This document shows positions 46,982 through 56,537 of a stretch of 64,000 nucleotides of DNA, in pieces. A program made the translations under genes and the position numbers. Source of the stretch: Mycolicibacterium goodii (lineage in GTDB: Bacteria; Actinomycetota; Actinomycetes; Mycobacteriales; Mycobacteriaceae); contig NZ_CP092364.2 of assembly GCF_022370755.2 (NCBI RefSeq), forward strand, positions 2,108,001 to 2,172,000. The letters run 5' to 3'. The notes under the pieces are model-generated. The model saw nothing but the letters and a program-made list of their open reading frames with translations, made no database searches and was not told the DNA's origin. The number at the start of each line of letters is the position of its first letter. Position 1 is the first letter of the stretch.

Positions 46982-48139
46982 GTGGAGGTATCGGGGGCAC
47001 TACTTCTCGAACTCGGCGTCATCCTGCTCGCGTTGACGGTGCTGGGCACCGCGGCGCGCCGGTTCGCGCTGTCACCCATACCGCTCTATCTGGTCGCCGG
47101 TCTCGCGCTGGGCGAAGGCGGGCTCGCTCCGGTGCCTGCGACCGTCGAGTTCGTCAACACCGGGGCGTCGATCGGCGTGGTGCTCCTGCTGCTCACGCTG
47201 GGTCTGGAGTTCTCGATCGGCGAGTTCGCGAGCAGCCTGCGCCGTCATCTGCCCTCGGCGTGGATCGACCTGGTACTCAACGCACTTCCCGGCGCGATCG
47301 TGGGTTGGCTTCTGGATCTCAGCGCCGTCGGGATCCTGGCCCTGGCCGGTGTCACCTACATCTCGTCGTCCGGGGTGATCGCGCGTCTGCTCGGTGATCT
47401 GCGCCGGCTCGGCAACCGCGAGACCCCCGCCGTGCTGTCGGTGCTGGTGCTCGAGGATTTCGCGATGGCGGCCTACCTTCCGCTGCTCGCGGTCCTCGCG
47501 GCGGGTGGGACCCTGCTGCACGCGCTGTTCGGCGTGGCCATCGCGGTCTCGGCGCTGGTCGTCGCGTTCGTGGTGTCCTACCGGTGGGGGCATCAGGTGA
47601 CGCGGTTCGTCTCGCACCCCGACAACGAGCAACTGCTGCTCCGCGTGCTCGGCCTGACGCTGATCGTCGCGGCGCTCGCCGAATTCATCCACGCCTCCGC
47701 GGCGGTCGGCGCGTTCCTGGTGGGGCTCACCCTCACCGGAGAATCCGCGCACCGCGCCCGGACCGTGCTGATCCCGCTGCGTGACCTGTTCGCGGCGATC
47801 TTCTTCGTCGCGATCGGTCTCTCGGTGGACCCGGCGAAGCTGATCCCCATGCTCGCCCCGGCACTCGGGCTGGCGGCCGTCACCGCGGCCACCAAGGTGG
47901 TCACGGGCCAGTTCGCGGCGCGCCGCGACGGTGTCGCGCGGGCCGGGCAGTTACGTGCAGGCACGGCCCTGATCGCGCGAGGCGAGTTCTCCCTCGTCAT
48001 CATCGGTCTGGTCGGTGCCACCCACGAGCAACTCGAGGCCCTCGCGACCCCGTACGTCTTCATACTCGCCATCGTCGGACCGATCGTCACCCGCTACTCG
48101 GGCGGGCGCGCGGCGGTCCGGACCCGGCCTGCACCCTGA
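46982..48139 (+). CDS. CPA2-family cation/proton antiporter (KhtU-like)
   Basis: 385 residues and about 12 helices. LLLLTLGLEFS, GVTYISSSGVIARLL and SVLVLEDFAMAAYLPLL are typical of CPA2 (KefB/KhtU) exchangers, and there is no C-terminal KTN domain because regulation is by the separate upstream subunit. It likely exports K+ or another cation in exchange for protons. GTG start at 46982, two bases after the regulatory subunit's stop. Confidence 0.92.
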   Translation: MEVSGALLLELGVILLALTVLGTAARRFALSPIPLYLVAGLALGEGGLAPVPATVEFVNTGASIGVVLLLLTLGLEFSIGEFASSLRRHLPSAWIDLVLNALPGAIVGWLLDLSAVGILALAGVTYISSSGVIARLLGDLRRLGNRETPAVLSVLVLEDFAMAAYLPLLAVLAAGGTLLHALFGVAIAVSALVVAFVVSYRWGHQVTRFVSHPDNEQLLLRVLGLTLIVAALAEFIHASAAVGAFLVGLTLTGESAHRARTVLIPLRDLFAAIFFVAIGLSVDPAKLIPMLAPALGLAAVTAATKVVTGQFAARRDGVARAGQLRAGTALIARGEFSLVIIGLVGATHEQLEALATPYVFILAIVGPIVTRYSGGRAAVRTRPAP

Positions 48140-48179
48140 TTGCACACCGCACCCGCCCCCACCCCGTAGTCTGCGCAGG

Positions 48180-49586
48180 GTGCAGACCGTCTTCGATGCC
48201 GACGTGGATCCCGCCCTCGTCGACCGCGCCCTCGCCCCGACGTCCTTCGGTTCGATGTGGCTCGATGTGCCACGGCCCGGGTATCCGGCCCTGACCCAGC
48301 CGGTCAGTTGCGATCTGGTGGTGATCGGCGCGGGTTACACCGGACTGTGGACCGCGCTGCACGCCGCGGAACGCCACCCCGACCGGCGCATCGTGCTGAT
48401 GGACGCGAACCGGGTGGGCTGGGCCGCGTCCGGGCGAAACGGCGGCTTCGTCGACGCCAGCCTGACGCACGGCGCCGAGAACGGAAAGTCACGCTGGCCC
48501 GACGAGATCGACAAACTCGACGCGATGGGCCTGGAGAACCTCGACGGCATGCAGGCCGACATCGAGCGGCTGGGCCTCGATGTCGAATGGCAGCGCACCG
48601 GCATGCTCACCGTCGCCACCGAACCGCACCAGCGTGCGTGGCTGGCCGAGGCCGCGGCCGCCGGTGAGGGGCAGTTCCTCGACACCGCCGACGTGCGGGC
48701 ACAGGTGAATTCACCGACGTACGAGGCCGGGCTGTTCAGCGCGGACACGTGCGCCATCGTGCATCCCGCGAAGCTGGCCCTCGAGCTGGCGCGGGCCTGC
48801 ACCGAGGCCGGGGTGCAGATCCACGAACACACCACGGCACACTCGATCAACTCCGGTGGCGCGGCGCTGCGGATCGACACCGGCGGCACCGTCATCACCG
48901 CGCGGCAGGCGGTACTGGCCACCAACGTGTTCCCGAGTCTGTTGCGGCGCAACCGTTTCCACACGGTTCCGGTCTACGACTACGTGCTGGCCACCGAACC
49001 GCTCACCACCGGGCAACTGGACCGGATCGGCTGGCGGAACCGACAGGGTGTCGGTGACTGCGCCAACCAGTTCCACTACTACCGGCTCACTGTGGACAAC
49101 CGCATCGTCTGGGGCGGCTACGACGCGGTCTATCACTTCGGCCGCAAGGTCAAGGACGCCTACGAGGATCGGCCGGCCACCTACCGAAAGCTCGCCGCGC
49201 ACTTCTTCGTCACGTTCCCGCAACTCGACGACGTCAGGTTCAGCCACCGCTGGGCCGGTGCCATCGACACCAACACCCGCTTCTGCGCGCACTGGGGGCT
49301 GGCCCGCAACGGGCGAGTGGCATACGTCAACGGATTCACCGGTCTGGGTGTCGCCGCAACCCGTTTCGCGGCCGATGTCTGTCTGGATCTGCTCGACGGT
49401 CACACCACCGCGCGCACGGCGCTGGAGATGGTGCGCAAGCGTCCGCTGCCGTTTCCGCCGGAGCCGTTGGCCAGCATCGGAATCCAGGCGACGCGCTGGT
49501 CGCTGGATCGCGCCGACCATGCTGCCGGCAAACGCAACCTGTTCCTGCGTGCGCTCGACGCCGTTGGCCTCGGATTCGACTCCTGA
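48180..49586 (+). CDS. FAD-dependent oxidoreductase (DadA/GlcD-amine oxidase type)
   Basis: 468 residues. The dinucleotide site is DLVVIGAGYTGLWTALHAAE, followed by GWAASGRNGGFV and, near the C-terminus, NGFTGLGVAAT. It resembles gamma-glutamylputrescine/sarcosine-type oxidases of the DAO family. GTG 48180 (MQTVFDADV) is chosen because the upstream extension is only Arg/Pro/Ser-rich. A probable D-amino acid, polyamine or amine oxidase; substrate unknown. Confidence 0.9.
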   Translation: MQTVFDADVDPALVDRALAPTSFGSMWLDVPRPGYPALTQPVSCDLVVIGAGYTGLWTALHAAERHPDRRIVLMDANRVGWAASGRNGGFVDASLTHGAENGKSRWPDEIDKLDAMGLENLDGMQADIERLGLDVEWQRTGMLTVATEPHQRAWLAEAAAAGEGQFLDTADVRAQVNSPTYEAGLFSADTCAIVHPAKLALELARACTEAGVQIHEHTTAHSINSGGAALRIDTGGTVITARQAVLATNVFPSLLRRNRFHTVPVYDYVLATEPLTTGQLDRIGWRNRQGVGDCANQFHYYRLTVDNRIVWGGYDAVYHFGRKVKDAYEDRPATYRKLAAHFFVTFPQLDDVRFSHRWAGAIDTNTRFCAHWGLARNGRVAYVNGFTGLGVAATRFAADVCLDLLDGHTTARTALEMVRKRPLPFPPEPLASIGIQATRWSLDRADHAAGKRNLFLRALDAVGLGFDS

Positions 49587-49739
49587 CGGCGCGTCGGCAC
49601 TCTACCTGCGATCTTTGCGCTTTCAGCGCCATGAAATGTTCACGTCGATTTTGATTTCCGCCGAGCGGAATGGCCCACAGGCAAAGCTCTCGTCGGTAGG
49701 CTCGTGCGATCCGGATGACCCCGAGGAAAGGAAAGTCGA

Positions 49740-50387
49740 GTGGGCGACACTTTGACTGCAGGCCAGAAGCTTCAGAGAGGGGAGTCGCTGACGTCCAACA
49801 ACGGCGCGTACACGCTGACGTTGCAGGACGACGGCAACCTGGTGTTGTACGCCCGCGACAAAGCTGTCTGGTCCACGGCCACGGATGGCCAGGACGTCGT
49901 GCGCGCGGAGGTGCAGACCGACGGCAACTTCGTGCTGTACACCCAGGAGAAGCCGGTGTGGCACTCCGACACCAAGGGCAAGAAGGACGTCAAGCTGGTG
50001 CTGCAGGACGACCGGAACCTGGTGCTGTACGCCAAGGACGGGCCGGCGTGGTCGTCCAACACCGACACCACGGAGCCGCCGCCCCCGGCACCCGCCAAGG
50101 AGCCCGAGGCTGCGCCCGCCTCGGCGCCTGCCCCGGCGCCCGCCCCGGTGCCCGAATCGGCCTCCGAACCGGCTCCCGCCGCCGAGCCGGCACCAGCACC
50201 GGCCGCGCCGCCGCCACCGCCGGCCCCGCCCGCACCCCGCACGTACACCGTGGTGTCCGGTGACACGCTGTGGGCGATCGCCGAGCGCTTCTACGGAGAC
50301 GGCAACAAGTATCAGCAGATTGCCGACGCCAGCGGTATCGCCAATCCCGACCTGATCCACCCCGGACAGGTGCTGACGATCCCCTGA
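49740..50387 (+). CDS. Mannose-binding B-lectin fused to LysM (MSL-type)
   Basis: 215 residues. Residues 1-110 are a bulb-type lectin domain with three QxDxNxVxY mannose sites: QDDGNLVLY (29-37), QTDGNFVLY (59-67) and QDDRNLVLY (89-97). A Pro/Ala/Glu-rich linker follows (112-165), then a LysM domain (168-215; YTVVSGDTLWAIAERFYG) that binds peptidoglycan. This matches the characterised M. smegmatis lectin MSL, a mannose-specific dimer. No signal peptide is visible, so how it reaches the wall is open. The GTG has GAGGAAAGGA upstream. Confidence 0.95.
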   Translation: MGDTLTAGQKLQRGESLTSNNGAYTLTLQDDGNLVLYARDKAVWSTATDGQDVVRAEVQTDGNFVLYTQEKPVWHSDTKGKKDVKLVLQDDRNLVLYAKDGPAWSSNTDTTEPPPPAPAKEPEAAPASAPAPAPAPVPESASEPAPAAEPAPAPAAPPPPPAPPAPRTYTVVSGDTLWAIAERFYGDGNKYQQIADASGIANPDLIHPGQVLTIP

Positions 50388-50421
50388 CCTGCGACAAAAG
50401 CAGTACCGAAGTACCAGAAAG

Positions 50422-50453
50422 CGGCGGCCCGGACCGTGCGGTCCGGGCCGCCG
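50422..50453 (+). terminator. Strong hairpin terminator after the lectin gene
   Basis: A perfect 14-base stem CGGCGGCCCGGACC / GGTCCGGGCCGCCG with a GTGC loop, 34 bases after the lectin stop. No T-run, but the stem is among the strongest in the window. Confidence 0.85.
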
Positions 50454-50553
50454 ACTGCTGTTCACATGTCCGGCAGGACCATTCGGCCGCGCAATGGTTC
50501 GCCCGACCGGTACGCTGTCGAGATAACGACACCGCAAACGAACGGAGACGACT

Positions 50554-51252
50554 GTGCGTCAGTTGTTATCTCACACGTTGCGGGCACTGCCGGTGTTCCT
50601 TCTGATGGCAGCGCTTTCCGCCTGGCCCTCACACGCAGACCCGGGAGTGCAGGTCTTCCCCGGCATGGAGATCCGGCAGGACAACAATGTCTGCACCATC
50701 GGTTTCGTCGACCCGGTCGCGCGCGTGGCGTTCACCGCCGGTCACTGCCGTGGCAGCGGTTCGGTCGGCGATCGCAACGGGAACTTCATCGGCGTGCAGG
50801 CCGCCTTCCACGACAACACGCCCAATGGCGCCACCGTCGACACCAATCATGTGATCTCCGACTGGGAAACGATCCAGCTCACCGGTGATGTCGGGGTCAA
50901 TCCCGCGCTGCCCACCGGTCGAATCCTGGTCGAAGACCCCGCAGTCGGCGTCGCGCCGGGAATGCCGGTGTGCCACTTCGGTGTCGTCACCGGCGAGAGT
51001 TGCGGCGCCGTCGAGGCCGTCAACAACGGATGGTTCACGATGGCCAACGGTGTGGTGAGTGCCCGCGGCGACTCCGGTGGCCCGGTCTACACGGTGATGC
51101 CGGACGGCCGCGCGGTGATCGTCGGTCTCTTCAACAGCACGTGGGGTCAGTACCCTGCCGCGGTGTCCTGGCCCAGTGTCAGCGGCCAGGCCCGCCACAC
51201 CATCGTGCAGGCCTCTGCCGATCCGGCGAATCTGTTCGTGCAACAGCCGTAA
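50554..51252 (+). CDS. Secreted chymotrypsin-like serine protease (Rv1815-like)
   Basis: 232 residues with a signal peptide ending near SHA-DP (residue 29). His64 in TAGHC, Asp103 in SDWET and Ser174 in RGDSGGP give an intact S1 triad; Cys47/65 and Cys140/150 can form disulfides. It corresponds in place to Rv1815 of M. tuberculosis. GTG start at 50554; an envelope or extracellular protease of unknown target. Confidence 0.9.
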   Translation: MRQLLSHTLRALPVFLLMAALSAWPSHADPGVQVFPGMEIRQDNNVCTIGFVDPVARVAFTAGHCRGSGSVGDRNGNFIGVQAAFHDNTPNGATVDTNHVISDWETIQLTGDVGVNPALPTGRILVEDPAVGVAPGMPVCHFGVVTGESCGAVEAVNNGWFTMANGVVSARGDSGGPVYTVMPDGRAVIVGLFNSTWGQYPAAVSWPSVSGQARHTIVQASADPANLFVQQP

Positions 51253-51265
51253 GCCGTAAGCGATC

Positions 51266-51718
51266 TCACGTACTCGACTCGGTGTCGGCCAGCGCGAAGA
51301 CCGGGATGTGCGGTGCGGCCGCGCGTAGCTGCTCCGGTGACGAGTTCGGGGTCAGACCGGCCATGTGGCCCTTGACCTCCCAGTACCACCGGTCGAGATA
51401 GCGCTGCAACAGCGCCGGTTTGGCGTCGTCGGAGATCTCGCAGATCTGCGCCGTACGGCGGTGCCGGCGTGGCCCGACCTCAACGACGCCCGCCGCCCTG
51501 GCATTGCGGACCCACTCGGTCTCGCCGCGTGGTGCGACCACGTACCGCCGGCCGTCGACCGTCATCATGTTGACCACCACGCTGCGCGGTTGGCCGGTCC
51601 GTCTGCCCCGCACCCGCAGCGCGGTCGACCCCGCGATGCTGATGCCGTGCTCGGCGAGTCGCCGGATGAGCGCATTGCCCGCGCGGGCCAGTCCACTCGG
51701 TGCGTCGTACCGCGTCAT
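51266..51718 (-). CDS. Deazaflavin (F420)-dependent nitroreductase-family protein
   Basis: 150 residues, the size of Ddn-family proteins. ALRVRGRRTGQPRSVVV and VNMMTVDGRRYVVAPRGE...WVRNARAAG follow the F420-binding split-barrel pattern. It likely uses reduced F420 to reduce a quinone, nitro or other electrophile. Divergent from the TetR regulator, with 112 bases between the starts, so the regulator may control it. Confidence 0.85.
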   Translation of the reverse strand: MTRYDAPSGLARAGNALIRRLAEHGISIAGSTALRVRGRRTGQPRSVVVNMMTVDGRRYVVAPRGETEWVRNARAAGVVEVGPRRHRRTAQICEISDDAKPALLQRYLDRWYWEVKGHMAGLTPNSSPEQLRAAAPHIPVFALADTESST

Positions 51719-51748
51719 GAGTCATGTCCTTTCTCGATCCCACAAAAC

Positions 51749-51817
51749 GTGATCACTGCTCTCGTTTCAGAGTGGCGCGAGATCCGGCGGAATTCAAGAG
51801 CGGTGATCTCGTTTCTG
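51749..51817. promoter_or_regulatory. Direct repeats in the Ddn/TetR divergent region
   Basis: GTGATC and CTCGTTTC blocks occur twice (51750-51768 and 51804-51816), separated differently in each copy. A weak operator candidate for the neighbouring TetR protein. Confidence 0.3.
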
Positions 51818-51830
51818 GCACACTGGCCGC

Positions 51831-52520
51831 GTGGGCAAGCGTCAGGAGAGCCGTGAGCGCATCGAGGCGGCGATCATCGAGATCGGCAGGCGTCACCTCG
51901 TGACCGAGGGCGCGGCTGGGCTGTCGTTGCGTGCCATCGCGCGTGACCTCGGCATGGTCTCGTCGGCGGTCTATCGCTATGTCGCCAACCGTGACGAATT
52001 GCTCACGCTGCTGGTGGTGGACGCATACACCGAACTGGCGCGGGCCGTGACGGACGCGGTGGCCTCGGATGCGGACGCCGCGGCGGACTGGCGGGCGCAG
52101 ATCGTGGCGATCGCACGGGCAACCCGAAACTGGGCGCTGGACCAGCCCGCGCGCTGGGCCCTGCTGTACGGCAGTCCGGTGCCCGGCTACCACGCTCCGG
52201 CGGAACGCACGGTCGTGCCGGGCACCCGGGTGGTGGCGGCGCTGTTCGCCGCGGCGGCCCGGGGTGTCGCACAAGGGGCGATCGCCGCGCGGGAGGAGCC
52301 TGTCGCGCAACCGCTTTCCGCGGATTTCGACAGGCTGCGGGCCGAGTTCGGGCTGACTGTCGACGACGTCACGATGGCCAGATGTTTCGGGCTGTGGGCC
52401 GGGCTGATCGGAGCGGTGAGCCTCGAGGTGTTCGGTCAGTACGGTGCGGACACCCTCACCGACCCACGGCAGTTGTTCGATCTCCAGATCGGGTCGCTCA
52501 TCGACACGCTGACGAACTAG
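51831..52520 (+). CDS. TetR-family transcriptional regulator
   Basis: 229 residues. The N-terminal DNA-binding domain (about 10-55) has GLSLRAIARDLGMVSSAVYRYV as its helix-turn-helix; the C-terminal part is the WHG-type ligand domain. It corresponds to Rv1816 by position. The stop codon TAG is also the first part of a KstR-type box for the next genes. Its own operator may be the repeated GTGATC/CTCGTTTC blocks in 51749-51817. Confidence 0.9.
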   Translation: MGKRQESRERIEAAIIEIGRRHLVTEGAAGLSLRAIARDLGMVSSAVYRYVANRDELLTLLVVDAYTELARAVTDAVASDADAAADWRAQIVAIARATRNWALDQPARWALLYGSPVPGYHAPAERTVVPGTRVVAALFAAAARGVAQGAIAAREEPVAQPLSADFDRLRAEFGLTVDDVTMARCFGLWAGLIGAVSLEVFGQYGADTLTDPRQLFDLQIGSLIDTLTN

Positions 52521-52531
52521 AACACGTTCTA
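52518..52531. promoter_or_regulatory. KstR-type operator
   Basis: TAGAACACGTTCTA matches the published KstR consensus TnnAACnnGTTnnA at every fixed position and is a 6-base inverted repeat. It begins inside the TetR stop codon and lies 33 bases before the GTG of the VOC gene. KstR controls cholesterol-catabolism genes in mycobacteria, so the VOC/flavoprotein pair is a probable member. Confidence 0.8.
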
Positions 52532-52564
52532 GCCATCGTGTCGGGTCAGGGATATCCTCATGGC

Positions 52565-53059
52565 GTGCCGAATCAGACACCTGTCCAGATCGCCTGGGTC
52601 ACCCGGGACCTGGGCGAGTCCGAACGGGCGCTGACGGCTCTGCTCGGGGCGCGCCGCTGGATCCGCATGCCCTCGGTCCACTTCGGCCCCGACACCTGCA
52701 CGCACCGTGGGCAACCGGCCGATTTCGTCGCCGACATCGCGCTCAGCTATGCCGGCGAGACCCAGCTCGAGCTGATCGCGCCAGTCCGCGGCGAGAGCGT
52801 CTACACCGAGTTCCTGCACCGTTGCGGCCCCGGCCTGCACCACATCTGCCTCGAGGTGCCCGACCCGGCGGCGTTCGATCGGCGGCTGGCCGACGCGGCG
52901 CGAAGCGGAACTCCCGCGGTGTGCCACGGGGAGTTGGCGGGCGGCATGCGTTTCGCATACCTGTCGGCCGCCCACGCCGGGGTGCCGTACCTGGAAATCG
53001 CCTACTTCCCGCCCGAGATCCGGGCGTTCTTCGACTACGTGAAACAGGAGCAGCAGTGA
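52565..53059 (+). CDS. VOC/glyoxalase-superfamily protein
   Basis: 164 residues. Paired beta-alpha-beta-beta-beta units (QIAWVTRDLGESERAL...GPGLHHICLEVPDPAAFDRRL) with Glu/His positions typical of metal-dependent VOC enzymes such as epimerases or dioxygenases. GTG 52565 is chosen; the frame extends upstream only through the TetR gene. Its stop overlaps the GTG of the flavoprotein (GTGA). It sits behind the KstR-type box, so a step on a steroid or acyl-CoA intermediate is possible. Confidence 0.85.
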   Translation: MPNQTPVQIAWVTRDLGESERALTALLGARRWIRMPSVHFGPDTCTHRGQPADFVADIALSYAGETQLELIAPVRGESVYTEFLHRCGPGLHHICLEVPDPAAFDRRLADAARSGTPAVCHGELAGGMRFAYLSAAHAGVPYLEIAYFPPEIRAFFDYVKQEQQ

Positions 53060-54531
53060 ACGAGATCCCCGACGTTGTCAGCGCCGCCGATGTCGAGGCC
53101 TGGTCGGACGAGACCGATGTCGTGGTGATCGGCTTCGGTATCGCGGGCGGCTGTGCGGCGGTCAGCGCGGCGGCAGCGGGCGCGCGGGTCCTGGTCCTGG
53201 AACGTGCGGCAGCCGCGGGCGGCACCACCGCGATGGCCGGCGGCCACTTCTATCTGGGCGGCGGCACCGCCGTGCAGCAGGCCACCGGGCACGACGACAG
53301 CCCCGACGAGATGTACAAGTACCTCGTCGCGGTCGCAAAGGATCCCGACCACGCCAAGATCCGCGCCTACTGCGACGGCAGCGTCGAGCACTTCAACTGG
53401 CTCGAATCCCTCGGATTCGAGTTCGAGCGCACCTACTATCCCGGCAAGGTCGTGGTGCCGCCCGGCACCGAGGGTCTGTCCTACACCGGCAACGAGAAGG
53501 TGTGGCCGTTCTGCGAGCAGGCCAAACCGGCCCCGCGCGGTCACTCCGTCCCGGTCCCCGGTGAACTCGGCGGCGCCGCGATGGTGATCGACCTGCTGCT
53601 CAAGCGTGCCGAGGAACTCGGCGTCGTGATCCGGTACGAGCACGGGGCGACCAATCTCGTGGTCGACGAGGGGGCCGTGGTTGGCGTGAGGTGGAAGCAC
53701 TTCAGCGAAACCGGTTGTGTCAAGGCCAAATCGGTGATCATCGCCGCGGGCGGATTCGCGATGAACCCCGACATGGTCGCGCAGTACACACCCGCGCTGG
53801 GCGCCAAGCGCAAGACCAAGCACCACGGTGAGGTCGAGCCATACATCCTGGGCAATCCCAACGACGACGGCCTGGGCATCCGCCTCGGGGTGTCGGCGGG
53901 TGGCGTGGCCAGGGACATGGACCAGTTGTTCATCACCGCCGCCGCCTACCCACCGGAGATCCTGCTGACCGGGATCATCGTCAACAACCGCGGTGAACGG
54001 TTCGTCGCCGAGGACTCCTACCACTCGCGCACATCGGCGTTCGTGCTCGAACAGCCCGATCAGGAGGCGTATCTGATCGTCGACGAGGCGCACATGGAGA
54101 TGCCCGCGATGCCGCTGATCAAGTTCATCGACGGCTACGAAACCATCGACGAGATGGCCACGGCCCTCGGCATCCCCGTCGACAAGCTCACCGCGACACT
54201 GCAGCGCTACAACGAGAACGCCATGCGCGGTGAGGATCCCGACTTCCACAAGGACCCCGCCTACGTCGCCGCGCAGGACACCGGCCCGTGGGCCGCCTTC
54301 GATCTCTCGCTGGGCCGTGCGATGTACTCCGGCTTCACGATGGGCGGGCTCACGGTGTCGGTCGACGGCGAGGTGCTGCGCGAGGACGGCAGCGTCGTCC
54401 GGGGGCTCTACGCCGCGGGTGCGTGCGCATCCAACATCGCCCAGGACGGCAAGGGGTACGCCAGCGGCACCCAACTCGGGGAGGGCTCGTTCTTCGGTCG
54501 CCGCGCAGGCGCACACGCGGCGGCGCCCTGA
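53056..54531 (+). CDS. FAD flavoprotein, fumarate reductase/3-ketosteroid dehydrogenase family (Rv1817-like)
   Basis: 491 residues. The dinucleotide site DVVVIGFGIAGGCAAVSAAA lies at about 21-40, and ERAAAAGGTTAMAGGHFYLGG follows as in ketosteroid dehydrogenases and flavocytochrome c. Near the C-terminus, YAAGACASNIAQDGKGYASG binds FAD. It matches Rv1817 by position. Translationally coupled to the VOC gene and probably under the KstR-type box. A role in steroid or acyl oxidation is plausible but unproven. Confidence 0.9.
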   Translation: MNEIPDVVSAADVEAWSDETDVVVIGFGIAGGCAAVSAAAAGARVLVLERAAAAGGTTAMAGGHFYLGGGTAVQQATGHDDSPDEMYKYLVAVAKDPDHAKIRAYCDGSVEHFNWLESLGFEFERTYYPGKVVVPPGTEGLSYTGNEKVWPFCEQAKPAPRGHSVPVPGELGGAAMVIDLLLKRAEELGVVIRYEHGATNLVVDEGAVVGVRWKHFSETGCVKAKSVIIAAGGFAMNPDMVAQYTPALGAKRKTKHHGEVEPYILGNPNDDGLGIRLGVSAGGVARDMDQLFITAAAYPPEILLTGIIVNNRGERFVAEDSYHSRTSAFVLEQPDQEAYLIVDEAHMEMPAMPLIKFIDGYETIDEMATALGIPVDKLTATLQRYNENAMRGEDPDFHKDPAYVAAQDTGPWAAFDLSLGRAMYSGFTMGGLTVSVDGEVLREDGSVVRGLYAAGACASNIAQDGKGYASGTQLGEGSFFGRRAGAHAAAP

Positions 54532-54552
54532 GCGGGGGCCGCCCGGCGCTGT

Positions 54553-56514
54553 TCAGGACCGTTCTGAGACCGCGGTGAACTCCCACCGCCCGGCGCCGAG
54601 CAGCGCCAGCTGCCGGTCGTGATGTCGGTTGACGCTGTCGCGATGGCTCACCGATACCACGATGCTCATCGGAAGCCGTTGACGCAGTATGGAATACAGC
54701 GCGAACTCCTGGCCGGCGTCGAGTGCCGAGGTGGCCTCGTCCAGGAAGACCGCACGGGGTCGGGCGAGCAGTATGCGCGCGAACGCCACGCGTTGCTGCT
54801 CGCCGGGGGAGAGCACCTTCGCCCAATCCGCCACCGTGTCCAACTGCGAACCCAGATGGCCCAGCGTCACCGCGTCGAGCGCGGCGCGGATCGTCTTGTC
54901 GTCGAACGCATCAGGCGGCGACGGATAGCACACGACGCCGCGCAGATCGCCCAGCGGGGCATAGGGCAACTGCGACAGGAACATCACGCTGTGCTGCTCG
55001 GTGGCTGTGTCAGCGCCGGTGCCCGTGGCGGGCCCGTCGCTGCCGCCCGGAAACCGCACCGTCCCGGTGCTGTACGGCCACAGCTGCGCCAGGCTGCGCA
55101 GCATGGTCGTCTTACCGGTGCCCGACGGACCCGTGATCACCAGCCAGTCACCCGGCGCCAACCTCAGGTCCAGGTTGTCCAGCAGTACATCGCCCGACGG
55201 TGAGCGCACCTCGACGGCCTCGAGTTCGACACCGCCGTCGGTGCTGCGCCGCGCCTGCAGACGCGGTAGCGCCCTTGCCTGTTCGTTCGCGGTGACCAAC
55301 CCGTCGAGCCGGATGATCGCGGCACGGTACCCCGCGAACGCGTCGTACACCGCACGGAAGAAGCTCAGCGAACTCTGCACCCTGGAGAACGCACTCGACG
55401 ACTGCGTGACGTCGCCGAGTTGCAGTTCACCGGCGAACAGCCGCGGCGCCTGCACGATCAGCGGAAGCGGTTCGATGATCTGGCTGATCGAACGGTTCCA
55501 GCCCAAGAACGCCACGCCGCGCAACACGAGCCTTCGGTAATTCGCGATGATCCGCGCGAAACGGGTTGCCAGTGTGGCACGTTCGGTGCGTTCGCCGCGG
55601 TAGAAACTCACGGCCTCGGCGGCGTCGCGAACCCGCACGAGCGCGTACCGGAACGCGGCGTTGGTCAACTCGTTGCGAAAGGTCAACCGGATGATCGGCC
55701 TGCCGATCCAGAACGCGACGACCGTGGTGGCGCCCACCCAGATCAATGCGATCCAGAACAGGGCCTTGGGCACCGTCACCCCCAGGATCGTCAGCGGCCC
55801 GGCGAGATTCCACAAAATGGGCGTGAACGCGACAACCGAGATGACGGCGTACACCGAGCCGAAGAGCAGGGTCTGCGACGTCGCCACCGTCGGTGTGTTG
55901 GTCTCGGGTCCGGTACCCGTGGTGAAGATGTCGATGTCCTGCTGGATGCGCTGATCCGGGTTGTCGACCGGTTCACCGTCGAACGCCTCGAGGAACCTGC
56001 CGCGATAGTAGGCACGATCGTCGAGCCAGTCGCCGGTGAGACGGTCGGTGAGCCACACCCGCCAGCGAATGATGAAGTACTGCATGAGATACAGGTCGAG
56101 CAGAGTGCGCGTGATATCGGCCGCGACGAGCAGTCCGAAGATCAGGATCGACTTCCAGAACCCGGCGATCCCGGAATCGCGGACGGCGTCGTCGCCCGCG
56201 CCGGCACCCTCGAAGGCCACCTGCAGCGCGGTCGCCTGATCGTTGGCGTAGTAGCTGAACAACACGTCCATGCGCACCGACACCAGGACCGACAGCAGCA
56301 GCACGCCCAGCAGCGCCCACACCGGGACGCTCTGGCGTCCAACGAAATAGCTTCCGCTGACGTGCCAGAACTGCCTGCCCCAGCCGGTATGGCGCGCGAT
56401 CAGCGCGAGCACCACCAGCAAGACGGCGGCGCTGATCGCCCACCCTTTGGCCACCCAGATCAGCGACGCCAGGATTTCGTTGCCCCAGTCGAGTGACTGG
56501 GTGAACACCTCCAT
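54553..56514 (-). CDS. BacA-family ABC transporter, paralogue
   Basis: 653 residues. N-terminal SbmA/BacA-like membrane domain (about 1-340), with [16 protein letters not shown], then an ATPase domain with [10 protein letters not shown] (Walker A), [10 protein letters not shown] (signature) and [10 protein letters not shown] (Walker B). Related to Rv1819c (BacA), a broad importer of hydrophilic compounds including cobalamin. It follows the closer Rv1819c-like copy by 22 bases, so the two form an operon and probably arose by duplication. Confidence 0.92.
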   Translation of the reverse strand: MEVFTQSLDWGNEILASLIWVAKGWAISAAVLLVVLALIARHTGWGRQFWHVSGSYFVGRQSVPVWALLGVLLLSVLVSVRMDVLFSYYANDQATALQVAFEGAGAGDDAVRDSGIAGFWKSILIFGLLVAADITRTLLDLYLMQYFIIRWRVWLTDRLTGDWLDDRAYYRGRFLEAFDGEPVDNPDQRIQQDIDIFTTGTGPETNTPTVATSQTLLFGSVYAVISVVAFTPILWNLAGPLTILGVTVPKALFWIALIWVGATTVVAFWIGRPIIRLTFRNELTNAAFRYALVRVRDAAEAVSFYRGERTERATLATRFARIIANYRRLVLRGVAFLGWNRSISQIIEPLPLIVQAPRLFAGELQLGDVTQSSSAFSRVQSSLSFFRAVYDAFAGYRAAIIRLDGLVTANEQARALPRLQARRSTDGGVELEAVEVRSPSGDVLLDNLDLRLAPGDWLVITGPSGTGKTTMLRSLAQLWPYSTGTVRFPGGSDGPATGTGADTATEQHSVMFLSQLPYAPLGDLRGVVCYPSPPDAFDDKTIRAALDAVTLGHLGSQLDTVADWAKVLSPGEQQRVAFARILLARPRAVFLDEATSALDAGQEFALYSILRQRLPMSIVVSVSHRDSVNRHHDRQLALLGAGRWEFTAVSERS

Positions 56515-56537
56515 GGCGGCAAATTACCTTGGCGCGC

